Assembly (NCBI GenBank): GCA_934754415.1 | Contig: CAKVIS010000007.1 | Location: 1 to 63,008, forward strand | Direction of reading: 5' to 3' | From: an uncultured Bulleidia sp. | GTDB taxonomy: Bacteria > Bacillota_I > Bacilli_A > Erysipelotrichales > Erysipelotrichaceae | Length of the DNA: 63,008 nt | Part shown: one piece after another, positions 7,385-15,333 of the stretch | How the letters are laid out: the number at the start of each line of letters is the position of its first letter | Numbering within the stretch: position 1 is the first letter of the stretch | Position numbers and translations under genes: made by a program | The notes under the pieces: model-generated | Database searches by the model: none | The model's input: the letters and a program-made list of their open reading frames with translations, nothing else | What the model was told of the DNA's origin: nothing

Positions 7385-7693
7385 ATGGAAGGAACAGAAT
7401 TAATTGCTTTTAATATCATTGCTTCTGTAGGTACAGCACGTTCTTCTTACATTGGAGCTATCGATGCTGCTTCTGAAGGTAACTTCGAAGAAGCTGAAAA
7501 GCTGATCAAAGAAGGTCAGGAAGCTTTCACACAGGGTCATGACGCTCATGCTCAGTTATTAACTAAGACAGCTCAGGGTGAAAAAGTAGAAATGGATCTG
7601 CTTTTAACTCATGCTGAAGACCAGTTAATGAGTGCTGAAGCTTTCGGTATCTTAGCTGAACGTTTCGTTACTTTATACAAGAAATTAGGCTAA
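7385..7693 (+). CDS. PTS lactose/cellobiose-family EIIA component
   Basis: This 102-residue, all-helical EIIA of the lactose/chitobiose family accepts phosphate from HPr and hands it to EIIB. The phosphorylated histidine is H76 in LLLTHAEDQLMSAE, the family's conserved segment. The N-terminus (IAFNIIASVGTARSSYIGAI) is typical for subunits of the trimer. The ribosome site TAGGGA overlaps the end of the EIIB gene. Codon use shows a strong bias to preferred codons, suggesting high expression. A strong terminator follows 8 bases after the stop. Confidence 0.92.
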   Translation: MEGTELIAFNIIASVGTARSSYIGAIDAASEGNFEEAEKLIKEGQEAFTQGHDAHAQLLTKTAQGEKVEMDLLLTHAEDQLMSAEAFGILAERFVTLYKKLG

Positions 7694-7701
7694 TAATTTA
7701 A

Positions 7702-7734
7702 GGGGGGCTCTCTTTAGGAGAGTCCCTTCTTTTT
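7702..7734 (+). terminator. Rho-independent terminator after EIIA
   Basis: GGGGCTCTC pairs with GAGAGTCCC (one G-T pair) around TTTAG, then a T-rich tail. The tail runs straight into TATAAT (7736-7741), the likely -10 of the next gene. Confidence 0.85.
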
Positions 7735-7735
7735 G

Positions 7736-7741
7736 TATAAT
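7736..7741 (+). promoter_or_regulatory. -10 box for the C26 amidohydrolase gene
   Basis: A perfect TATAAT follows the T-run of the preceding terminator. The -35 is weak. Predicted +1 near 7748 leaves a 17-base leader with a GAGGG ribosome site. Confidence 0.45.
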
Positions 7742-7764
7742 GAACTTAGTGAGGGTATAAGCGT

Positions 7765-8493
7765 ATGTCAAAGTTAAGAATAGGTGTTACAACAAATATT
7801 GTTATCAATACTACTGGATATTTTGCCGGGGAAAACAGAGTGAATGTTTCCAGAGATTATGTGCTCTCTTTGGAAAAAGCAGGTGCTGCTGTTGTTCTTT
7901 TACCGGTAATGCAGGATGAGGAATCCATTGAAGCACAGTTACAGTGCCTTGATGGCATAGTCTTATGTGGTGGGGTGGATATAGATCCTTCTTTATATGG
8001 TGAAAGTGTACATATGCATTGCGGACCGTTGATTCCTGAAGTGGACGCATATTACATGAAGGTAATCAGACTTGCTGAAAAATTACAGTTGCCTGTCTTT
8101 GGTATATGTAAAGGCGTGCAGGCTATTAATGTTGCTTATGGAGGTACATTGTATCAGGATCTTGCAACAGAAAGATGCGGAAGTTATCAGCACAGCCAGC
8201 AGACTTTCAGAGATTATCCTACACATTCTGTAACTGTAGAAAAAGACTCCTTCTTATATCCTGTACTTACAGAGACTTGCAGAGTCAACAGCTTTCATCA
8301 TCAGGCAATCAAAGATGTAGCTCCATGTTTAAAAGTCATTGCCAGAAGTGAAGAAGGAATTGTGGAAGGTGTACAGAAAACAGAAGGTAATTTTGTGGCT
8401 GGTGTACAGTTTCATCCGGAGATGATGGCACAGTCCGGCAATGAAACCATGATTCGTTTATTTAAGGCATTTCTCGAACAATGTAAGTTGTGA
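7765..8493 (+). CDS. Gamma-glutamyl-gamma-aminobutyrate hydrolase family (peptidase C26)
   Basis: A 242-residue class I glutamine-amidotransferase-fold hydrolase. The nucleophile is C115 in VFGICKGVQAINVAYGG, and the catalytic His-Glu pair lies in VQFHPEMMAQ near the end. The GGVDIDPSLYGE loop is typical of the PuuD/YvdE branch, which cleaves gamma-glutamyl amides in the cytoplasm. Substrate is not certain: gamma-glutamyl-GABA in putrescine breakdown is the model case, but no other puu genes are near. The start has a GAGGG site 9 bases upstream. It seems to be a single-gene transcript with its own -10. Confidence 0.85.
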   Translation: MSKLRIGVTTNIVINTTGYFAGENRVNVSRDYVLSLEKAGAAVVLLPVMQDEESIEAQLQCLDGIVLCGGVDIDPSLYGESVHMHCGPLIPEVDAYYMKVIRLAEKLQLPVFGICKGVQAINVAYGGTLYQDLATERCGSYQHSQQTFRDYPTHSVTVEKDSFLYPVLTETCRVNSFHHQAIKDVAPCLKVIARSEEGIVEGVQKTEGNFVAGVQFHPEMMAQSGNETMIRLFKAFLEQCKL

Positions 8494-8589
8494 AAAAATG
8501 CATTTGTGAAAAATGCCAAAAAACTGTACAAAGCCTGTTCTAACCTTAGGATTTATGGTATTATAACGGCGCATTTACGGAGGAATATG

Positions 8590-9408
8590 ATGGAAATCAG
8601 TGAGCTTAAGCAACATGCGAATCATATCCGTGTGAATATTATTCGCGAAGTATTTAGTGGAAAGTCCGGACACCCGGGTGGATCTTTATCTGCAGCAGAT
8701 ATTGTGACTTACCTCTATTTCAATGAAATGAATATCAATAAAGATAATGTAGGCAGTGTTGACAGAGACCGCTTTGTGTTGAGTAAGGGACACGCAGCAC
8801 CTCTTCTCTATGCTGTATTAAGTGAAAAAGGATTCCTGGAGGAAGAAGAATTATTAACTATTCGTCATCTTCATTCAAGACTTCAGGGACATCCGGATAT
8901 GAATGATCTGGATGGTATTGACATGAGCACAGGTTCTTTAGGTCAGGGTATTGCAGCATCTGTCGGCATGGCACTTGCTAACAGACTGTCCAGGAACGAT
9001 CACCGTGTATACACACTTTTAGGTGATGGTGAATGTGAAGAAGGTGAAGTATGGGAAGCAGCTATGGCTGCAGGCCATTATAAGCTGGATAACTTATGTG
9101 CCATCATTGATAACAATGGTCTTCAGATTGACGGTAAGGTTTCCGATGTCATCGGCCCTGAACCATTTGAAGATAAATTCAAGGCATTTGGCTGGCATGT
9201 CATTACTATTGACGGTCATGATTTTGAACAGATTACCAATGCTTTTGCTGAAGCAAGAGCTACAAAAGGAATGCCAACATGCATCGTAGCACATACAATC
9301 AAAGGTAAGGGTGTATCCTTCATGGAAGACCAGGTCGGCTGGCATGGTAAAGCACCTAACGCAGAAGAATATAAGATTGCATTACATGATCTGGGGGTGA
9401 ACGACTAA
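8590..9408 (+). CDS. Transketolase, N-terminal (thiamine diphosphate-binding) subunit
   Basis: The 272-residue protein is the first half of a two-gene transketolase. It carries SGKSGHPGGSLSAADIV and the ThDP motif GDGECEEGEVWEAAMAAGHY, ending in the expected NN. Of the ATGs at 8587 and 8590 I prefer 8590, six bases after GGAGG (8579-8583). Transketolase moves two-carbon units between sugar phosphates in the pentose phosphate pathway. Its stop overlaps the ATG of the second subunit (TAATG), so the halves are made in equal amounts. Split transketolases are common in Firmicutes and archaea. Confidence 0.9.
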   Translation: MEISELKQHANHIRVNIIREVFSGKSGHPGGSLSAADIVTYLYFNEMNINKDNVGSVDRDRFVLSKGHAAPLLYAVLSEKGFLEEEELLTIRHLHSRLQGHPDMNDLDGIDMSTGSLGQGIAASVGMALANRLSRNDHRVYTLLGDGECEEGEVWEAAMAAGHYKLDNLCAIIDNNGLQIDGKVSDVIGPEPFEDKFKAFGWHVITIDGHDFEQITNAFAEARATKGMPTCIVAHTIKGKGVSFMEDQVGWHGKAPNAEEYKIALHDLGVND

Positions 9409-10331
9409 TGAAAGCAACTAGAGAAGCTTATGGTGAAGAAATAGCAAAGTTAGTACAGGAAAATCCTCGTATTGTAGTATTGGATGCAGACCTTGCAGGA
9501 AGTACAAAATCTGCAATGGCTCAGAAAGTAGCACCTGAAAGATTCTTTGATGTAGGTATTGCAGAACAGAACCTGATTGGTGTATCTGCAGGTCTTGCGG
9601 CAAGTGGATATATTCCATTTGCGTCCACATTTGCCATGTTTGCGACAGGCAGATGCTGGGAACAGATTCGTAACAGTGTTGCTTATCCACAGTTAAATGT
9701 AAAAGTTATCGGTTCTCATTCCGGTATTACTGTTGGGGAAGATGGTTGTACTCATCAGGCAATTGAAGATATTGCCATCATGAGAGCTATCACAGGTTTA
9801 TCCGTATTCTCTCCATGTGATCAGTATGAAACAAAGGCAGTTATCGATTATGTGGCCAGTCATGATGGACCTTGTTATGTAAGACTTGGAAGAAGCCAGG
9901 TAGAAGATTTCTTTACTGCAGATACAGACTTCGATGTTACAAAAATCAATGTATTGCGTCAGGGAAGTCAGAAGATTGCTGTGTTTGCGACAGGCTTAAT
10001 GGTACAGAGCAGTATGAAAGCTGCTGAAATCTTAGCTGAAAAAGGTATCGATCTGACAGTGATTGATGTTTGTGCAATTAAGCCATGCGATGAAGAAGGC
10101 ATCACAAATATTCTGAAAGAAAATGAGACTATCTTCACAGTAGAAGAACATAGCGTTACAGGTGGCTTAGGTTCTCTTGTTGCAGAACTGGCCAGTGCAA
10201 AGTGTCCAAGATTTGTACACCGTTTAGGTATGTATGGATATGCTGAAAGTGCAAGTGCTGAAGTATTGTTACATGAATACCGTTTAGATGGTGAGGGTGT
10301 AGCTGAACAGATTCTTGGATATTTAAAATAA
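9408..10331 (+). CDS. Transketolase, C-terminal (pyrimidine-binding) subunit
   Basis: This 307-residue partner starts in the TAATG overlap with the first subunit. It contains the catalytic GIAEQNLIGVSAGLA glutamate segment, SHSGITVGEDGCTHQAIEDIA and the C-terminal transketolase domain (FTVEEHSVTGGLGS). It forms half of each active site in the assembled enzyme. The length matches the C-terminal half of single-chain transketolases. A separate 1-deoxyxylulose-5-phosphate synthase is the main alternative for such folds, but two-subunit organisation and the GECEEGEVWEA motif in the partner favour transketolase. Confidence 0.9.
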   Translation: MKATREAYGEEIAKLVQENPRIVVLDADLAGSTKSAMAQKVAPERFFDVGIAEQNLIGVSAGLAASGYIPFASTFAMFATGRCWEQIRNSVAYPQLNVKVIGSHSGITVGEDGCTHQAIEDIAIMRAITGLSVFSPCDQYETKAVIDYVASHDGPCYVRLGRSQVEDFFTADTDFDVTKINVLRQGSQKIAVFATGLMVQSSMKAAEILAEKGIDLTVIDVCAIKPCDEEGITNILKENETIFTVEEHSVTGGLGSLVAELASAKCPRFVHRLGMYGYAESASAEVLLHEYRLDGEGVAEQILGYLK

Positions 10332-10343
10332 TCAGTAAAGTAT

Positions 10344-10368
10344 GTCGGGATAACTTCCCGACTTTTTT
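10344..10368 (+). terminator. Rho-independent terminator after transketolase
   Basis: GTCGGGA pairs with TCCCGAC around a short loop, then six T. Confidence 0.88.
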
Positions 10369-10393
10369 GTATACATGATTGGGAGAGAAACAT

Positions 10394-10429
10394 AAAAAAG
10401 GTCTGGAGTTTTTTGCTCTCAGCCCTTTT
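10394..10429 (-). terminator. Terminator for the patatin-like gene (minus strand)
   Basis: On the minus strand AAGG-CT-GAG arms pair with CTC-AG-CCTT with one mismatch and one bulge, followed by a run of T. It lies just past the patatin stop. Confidence 0.55.
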
Positions 10430-10433
10430 CAAT

Positions 10434-11282
10434 TTATTCGTTTTCAAACCATTCTTTTGGAATCAAAGCACCGGCATCATAGCCTTTCTGGTATAAAGCT
10501 TTAATTTCTTCCACGTCTTTGGTCAGAGTCTTCATATCCCCTATATCATCTGGTGCTAAAACAATCATCTTGCCTTCTTCCTGTAACTGTAAACACTCTT
10601 CCACACAGCGGTTGTATACTTCTGCTCTGTTAGCCATGGCTTCAGCAGCATGAGGATGTAATGGCTTTAACAGGTCTGTGATGACTTTGTCTTTTTTAGG
10701 TACTCTTTTAAACGCTGCAGGTCTTGTAAGAATGAGTACCACTTTATCACATCCGTCTTCAAAAGCTTTCTTATATGGTACAGGGTCAGATAATCCTCCG
10801 TCAAAGTAGGGAATACCGTCTATAACATATGGTCTGTTGACTACCGGAACACAACACGATGCTTTAATGGGATCGTATTCATCCTGTCGCATATCCCACT
10901 TATGGAAGTAATGTGGTTCTCCTGTTAAGGCATTTGTGGCAACTACGACAAGGTCTCTGTGACCGTCACGTATTTTTTTCCAGTCTAACGGGTATTCTCC
11001 GTCATGATTGGATAAATCGGAATATATATAATCCAGACCGATATAGGAACCTGTTTCCACAAGATTCTTTACGCTCATGTATTGCCATCTGTCAAAGTAC
11101 TTTGTATAGAAATATAAGTTTCTTCCTTTTTGTTCAGCCATATAGGAACAAAGGTTTGCTGAACCTGCACTGACTCCAATGCAGTAATCAAATGTAATGG
11201 AATGATCCAGACAGTAATCCAGAACACCTGTTCCAAAAGAACTTCTGAATCCACCACCAACATCAATAACACCTGTTTTCAT
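10434..11282 (-). CDS. Patatin-like phospholipase family protein
   Basis: The 282-residue protein has the patatin Ser-Asp dyad: the nucleophile S38 in the elbow GVSAGS, and D161 in FDGGLSDPVP. The oxyanion loop is DVGGGFRSSFGTG at residues 7-19. It resembles the RssA/YjjU bacterial branch: cytoplasmic, no signal peptide, likely acting on phospholipids or lysophospholipids, though substrates are mostly unproven. The start is fixed by an AGGAGGGGG site 7 bases upstream on the minus strand. Length is usual for the group. It is followed by its own terminator. Confidence 0.87.
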   Translation of the reverse strand: MKTGVIDVGGGFRSSFGTGVLDYCLDHSITFDYCIGVSAGSANLCSYMAEQKGRNLYFYTKYFDRWQYMSVKNLVETGSYIGLDYIYSDLSNHDGEYPLDWKKIRDGHRDLVVVATNALTGEPHYFHKWDMRQDEYDPIKASCCVPVVNRPYVIDGIPYFDGGLSDPVPYKKAFEDGCDKVVLILTRPAAFKRVPKKDKVITDLLKPLHPHAAEAMANRAEVYNRCVEECLQLQEEGKMIVLAPDDIGDMKTLTKDVEEIKALYQKGYDAGALIPKEWFENE

Positions 11283-11392
11283 ATGTATTCCCCCTCCTGT
11301 TCGATATGTAATAGTATGTAACTTTTAAAACAGAGAAGTAATGTACATTTGGTCGATTCTGTATAGCAGAAAAGAAAAAAAGAAACTGTTTA

Positions 11393-12202
11393 TCAGTAAA
11401 ACAGTTTCTTTCTTTTCTTAGCTTCTTCAATAAGAGGGTAGTTTTCAATGATATGGCATGGCAGGCCTTCAATGACGCTTAAAGCTCTCTGTATATATTC
11501 ATCTGTGGAAAATAAAGAGGGATCATGAATATCCAGACCTATAATGATGTCACAGTTCTTTTTTGCAAATTCTTCAAAGAAGATACGGGTAGGATAGGCA
11601 TATCTATAGCCATCTTCATATCTGCTTTTTCCATATCTCACTCCTGAACCGCAGTTTAATTCCAGTGGCATCTTGTAAGTGGAAGAAATGGTCGCAATTC
11701 TTTCTCCAACAGCACGTACACCTTCGTCTAATACAGGATAACTGTATAAGCAGACATCAGGGTGTGCAATATAATCACACAGACCATGTTTACAGGCAAA
11801 TTCCAGTCTGTCACAGTAAGTGTTTAATTCTTTTACATTTGTCAGGTCATAAGAGCTCTGTGCTTCAAAATCCAGATTGTGCTGACCTAAGATACAGTAG
11901 TCTGTGTCTTTTCTCCACTGGGACAGAATATCCCATTTGGTTGTATAGCATTCTACTTCCATTCCCAGATGAATGTCGATTTGATCTTTGTATTTCTTCT
12001 GTAATGCATGAACAGAGTCATAGTATTCCTGTACCTGAGTGATGTCCATACGTTCAGAAGGATGAGGAAGATCATATGGTGCATGATCTGAAAATCCAAG
12101 TGTCTTTACACCTGCCTGAATAGCCGCAAGTATGTATTCTTCATCTTCTCCTGTGGCGTGTCCGCATCTTTTTGTATGTGTGTGATAGTTGTGTCTGATC
12201 AT
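11393..12202 (-). CDS. hisK: PHP-domain histidinol-phosphatase
   Basis: A 269-residue PHP phosphoesterase. The N-terminal NYHTHTKRCGHA gives the metal-binding His-x-His, SDHAPYD another ligand set, and CDYIAHPDVCLY and IGLDIHDPSLF the later ones. This fits HisJ/HisK, which removes phosphate from histidinol phosphate in histidine synthesis. No other his genes are present in the window, so a more general phosphoesterase role remains possible. The ATG follows GAGGTAAT by 4 bases. It reads in the same direction as the patatin gene but is separated by 110 bases. Confidence 0.82.
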   Translation of the reverse strand: MIRHNYHTHTKRCGHATGEDEEYILAAIQAGVKTLGFSDHAPYDLPHPSERMDITQVQEYYDSVHALQKKYKDQIDIHLGMEVECYTTKWDILSQWRKDTDYCILGQHNLDFEAQSSYDLTNVKELNTYCDRLEFACKHGLCDYIAHPDVCLYSYPVLDEGVRAVGERIATISSTYKMPLELNCGSGVRYGKSRYEDGYRYAYPTRIFFEEFAKKNCDIIIGLDIHDPSLFSTDEYIQRALSVIEGLPCHIIENYPLIEEAKKRKKLFY

Positions 12203-12260
12203 AGTATTACCTCACACAGAAAGAATAAGGTAGAAACAGAGAAAGTCAAGCGAAATACTA

Positions 12261-12316
12261 TTGACACAAACATAGAGAGTGATTATCATAAACATATGAA
12301 CAGTTGTTCATATGTT
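12261..12316 (+). promoter_or_regulatory. Promoter plus 12-2-12 ArsR/SmtB-type operator
   Basis: TTGACA (12261-12266), a 17-base spacer and TATCAT (12284-12289) form a strong promoter. Right after it lies a perfect hyphenated palindrome: AACATATGAACA (12291-12302), GT, TGTTCATATGTT (12305-12316). This 12-2-12 form with a TGAACA/TGTTCA core is the classic site for ArsR/SmtB-family metal sensors (CzrA, SmtB, ZiaR). It covers the start of transcription, so binding should block expression until Zn or Cd rises. No ArsR gene is in the window. Confidence 0.82.
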
Positions 12317-12329
12317 GGGGAATGATAGT

Positions 12330-15281
12330 ATGGAAAAGAAATATACATTTGAAAACCTGGATTGTCCTCATTGTGCTAAGAAACTTGAAGATAAGATAGG
12401 TGCTGTTGAAGGTGTACATAATGCAAAAGTAGAATTTCCTTCCTGTGTGGTTACTCTGAATATAGAGGAGTCTATGGAAGAGACGATTGAAGCAGAGATG
12501 GAAAAGATTGTCTCTGAAGAAGAACCAGATGTGCATATTCATGAAGAAGGATGTTGTCATCACCATCATGAAGGATGTTGCTGTGAAGAGCACCATCATC
12601 ATGAAGAGGAAGAAGAAACAGCTACCTATATGTTTAAGGTAGAAGATATAGACTGTGCAAACTGTGCTGCCAAACTGGAATCTAAGATTGCACAGCTGGA
12701 AGGTATATCGAATGTTTCCTTAAACTTTATGAAGAGTACATTGCAGTATGATTGTGCACATGATGCAGGCAGTGATATGCGTGCAAAGGTAGAGGCATTA
12801 ATAGCGAAAGAAGAACCAGATGCCAAAGTGACATTTACAGGCCATAAACATCATCGCCATCATCATGAACATGAACACCATGAAGGATGCTGCTGTGGAG
12901 ATCATGAACATGAGGAAGAAGAAACAGCTACCTATATGTTTAAGGTAGAAGATATAGATTGTGCAAACTGTGCTGCAAAAATTGAATCTAAGATTGCACA
13001 GTTGGAAGGTATATCGAATGTCTCCTTAAACTTTATGAAGAGTACATTACAGTATGATTGTGCACATGATGCAGGCAGTGATATGCGTGCAAAGGTAGAG
13101 GCATTAATAGCGAAAGAAGAACCAGATGCCAAAGTAACATTTACAGGCCATAAACATCATCACCATCATCATGAACATGAAGAACATCATGAAGAAAAAA
13201 CTTACGTTGTAACTTCCAATACACATAAGTATCGTATTGAAGGTATAGATTGTGCAGATTGCGCTGCTAAACTGGAAGGTAAACTTGCAGGTATCCAGGG
13301 AATTTCCAGAGTACAGATTTCTTTTATGAACAGTACATTACAGTTTGACTGTGATTCTTCTGAAACAGAAAGAATCTTGCAGGAAGTTAAAGAGGTTGCT
13401 CATAAGGAAGAACCTGATACAAGTATCAGTGAATTAAGTCATAGTTCTGCACAAAACAAGGAAGAAAAAGAAGATCATACCATGCTGTACAGATTGATTG
13501 CAGGTGCTGTGCTATTTGCTGTGGCTATGGGTATGCATGGAACATTGCAGTATGTGATTGCGGCTGTTTCCTATGTAATATTAGGCTATGATGTTATTTT
13601 AAAAGCATTTAAAGGCATCGGAAGAGGACAGCTGTTTGATGAACATTTCTTAATGACTATTGCTACATTTGCAGCTATCTATTTAGGAGATATGAAAGAA
13701 GCTACAGGTGTTATGCTGTTCTATCAGATTGGGGAATATTTCCAGGATATGGCTGTGGCCAAATCCAGAGCTTCTATCGGAGCTTTAATGGATATTCGTC
13801 CTGAATTTGCTGTGGTGAAAAGAGATAATCAGTGGATCAAGGTGAATCCTGAAGAAGTATCCACAGGAGAAATTGTCAGAGTAAAACCGGGAGAAAGAAT
13901 TCCTCTGGATGGCATTGTGACTTCCGGTGCCTCCAGTTTGAATACTGCAAGTCTTACAGGGGAATCCAAGCCAAGAGATGTGGATACAGGCAGTGAAGTC
14001 ATTTCTGGAAGCGTGAATGAGACAGGTGTACTGGAAATTCAAGTTACTAAAGAATATGGGGAAAGTACGGTTGCCAGAATTCTGGATCTTGTGGAAAATC
14101 AGGATTCCAGAAAGGCCACTGCAGAAAATTTCATTACCAAGTTTTCCAGAGTGTATACTCCTGCCGTAGTATTCAGTGCTGTTGCAGTAGCAGTCATTGT
14201 CGGTCTGATGGGTAAAGGATGGGATACAGGTATTTACAGAGCCTGTACATTCCTGGTTATTTCCTGCCCATGTGCTCTTGTGATTTCCATTCCGTTATCG
14301 TTCTTTGCAGGTATCGGAGGACTTAGTTCCAGAGGTGTTCTTGTCAAAGGGGCTAACCTTATAGAAGCTCTTGCAAAAGTAGAAGTGGTAGTCATGGATA
14401 AAACAGGTACGCTTACCTCCGGTCAGTTTGCTGTAGAAGAAATGTATGGAGAACATACAGATACAGTACTGGAATATGCCGCTTATGCAGAAAACTACTC
14501 TAATCATCCTGTTGCTTTAGGTATTAAAGCTTCTTATGGAAAGGCTGTTGATGAAAGCCGTATTCAGGATGTACAGGAAATTGCAGGAAGAGGTGTCAGC
14601 TGCACTATTGATGGGCATGCAGTGCTTGCAGGTAATTATAAACTGATGAGTGAGCATGGTGTTGCGTGTGAAGAAAGAAAAGACAGTGGTACATTGGTGT
14701 ATGTGGCAGCTGATGGAAAGTATCTTGGAGTACTGGTATTAAGAGACCAGCTGAAAGAAGATGCTCTGTCTGCAGTAGAGCAGTTACATAAAGAAGGGAA
14801 ACGTGTATATATCGTATCCGGGGATAATCAGCAGATTGTGGATGAAGTGGCTTCCAAACTGCATGCGGATAAAGCCTTTGGAGGATGTCTTCCTGAACAA
14901 AAGGTACAGCATGTGAAAGATATCAAGGCAAATGCTGTGACAGCCTTTGTGGGAGATGGGGTGAATGATGCCCCTGTTATCACAAGCAGTGATCTTGGTA
15001 TTGCCATGGGTGCTCTTGGTGCAGATGCGGCTATTGAAGCAGCGGATGTAGTGATTATGGATGATAAACCATCCAAGATATCTCTTGCGATTGCAAGCAG
15101 TAAGAGAATCCTGAAGGTTGCCAATGAGAATATCTGCTTTGCTATTCTGGTGAAGGTTGCCACATTGATTCTGGGAGCCTTTGGTATTGCCAACATGTGG
15201 ATGGCCATCTTTGCAGATACAGGTGTAGCCATGTTATGTGTATTAAACTCCTTACGTTTACTGCATATTGCAAGAAAATGA
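12330..15281 (+). CDS. cadA: Zn/Cd/Pb-type P1B ATPase with four metal-binding domains
   Basis: The 983-residue exporter pumps divalent soft metals out of the cell. The ATG at 12330 is 8 bases after GGGGA. Four N-terminal HMA domains each carry CxxC (LDCPHC, IDCANC twice, IDCADC) and are joined by linkers very rich in His, Cys and Glu. The core has TGES, CPC (646-648), phosphorylated D690 in DKTGT, and GDGVNDAP. The late helices read NICFAILVK and ADTGVAM, matching the N(x)7K and DxG marks of P1B-2 (Zn, Cd, Pb) pumps rather than copper pumps. Domains 2 and 3 are almost identical at DNA level. Most relatives have one or two HMA domains, so this one is enlarged. Control is probably by the operator just upstream. 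Confidence 0.93.
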   Translation: MEKKYTFENLDCPHCAKKLEDKIGAVEGVHNAKVEFPSCVVTLNIEESMEETIEAEMEKIVSEEEPDVHIHEEGCCHHHHEGCCCEEHHHHEEEEETATYMFKVEDIDCANCAAKLESKIAQLEGISNVSLNFMKSTLQYDCAHDAGSDMRAKVEALIAKEEPDAKVTFTGHKHHRHHHEHEHHEGCCCGDHEHEEEETATYMFKVEDIDCANCAAKIESKIAQLEGISNVSLNFMKSTLQYDCAHDAGSDMRAKVEALIAKEEPDAKVTFTGHKHHHHHHEHEEHHEEKTYVVTSNTHKYRIEGIDCADCAAKLEGKLAGIQGISRVQISFMNSTLQFDCDSSETERILQEVKEVAHKEEPDTSISELSHSSAQNKEEKEDHTMLYRLIAGAVLFAVAMGMHGTLQYVIAAVSYVILGYDVILKAFKGIGRGQLFDEHFLMTIATFAAIYLGDMKEATGVMLFYQIGEYFQDMAVAKSRASIGALMDIRPEFAVVKRDNQWIKVNPEEVSTGEIVRVKPGERIPLDGIVTSGASSLNTASLTGESKPRDVDTGSEVISGSVNETGVLEIQVTKEYGESTVARILDLVENQDSRKATAENFITKFSRVYTPAVVFSAVAVAVIVGLMGKGWDTGIYRACTFLVISCPCALVISIPLSFFAGIGGLSSRGVLVKGANLIEALAKVEVVVMDKTGTLTSGQFAVEEMYGEHTDTVLEYAAYAENYSNHPVALGIKASYGKAVDESRIQDVQEIAGRGVSCTIDGHAVLAGNYKLMSEHGVACEERKDSGTLVYVAADGKYLGVLVLRDQLKEDALSAVEQLHKEGKRVYIVSGDNQQIVDEVASKLHADKAFGGCLPEQKVQHVKDIKANAVTAFVGDGVNDAPVITSSDLGIAMGALGADAAIEAADVVIMDDKPSKISLAIASSKRILKVANENICFAILVKVATLILGAFGIANMWMAIFADTGVAMLCVLNSLRLLHIARK
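12606..13180 (+). repeat. In-frame 306-bp tandem duplication within the ATPase gene
   Basis: The segment from 12606 recurs from 12912, a shift of 306 bp (102 codons). Each copy encodes one HMA domain plus part of its His-rich linker, and the two differ at only a few bases until they diverge near 13180. This implies a recent in-frame duplication that added a third metal-binding domain. Confidence 0.85.
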
Positions 15282-15287
15282 GTATTT

Positions 15288-15320
15288 GGACCTTATTCTA
15301 TCGAATGAGGTTCTTTTTTT
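15288..15320 (+). terminator. Rho-independent terminator after the ATPase
   Basis: GGACCTTATTC pairs with GAATGAGGTTC (two G-T pairs) around TATC, then seven T, running into the next -10 box. Confidence 0.85.
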
Positions 15321-15321
15321 G

Positions 15322-15327
15322 TATAAT
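15322..15327 (+). promoter_or_regulatory. -10 box predicting leaderless mRNA
   Basis: A perfect TATAAT directly follows the terminator T-run and ends six bases before the ATG at 15334. The -35 region is poor. Confidence 0.5.
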
Positions 15328-15333
15328 GGGGAT

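Noticed and set aside
12626..13132. Two identical 66-residue minus-strand frames inside the metal ATPase gene
   Set aside because: They are antisense shadows of the duplicated HMA domain; no ribosome sites, and the plus-strand protein explains the conservation.
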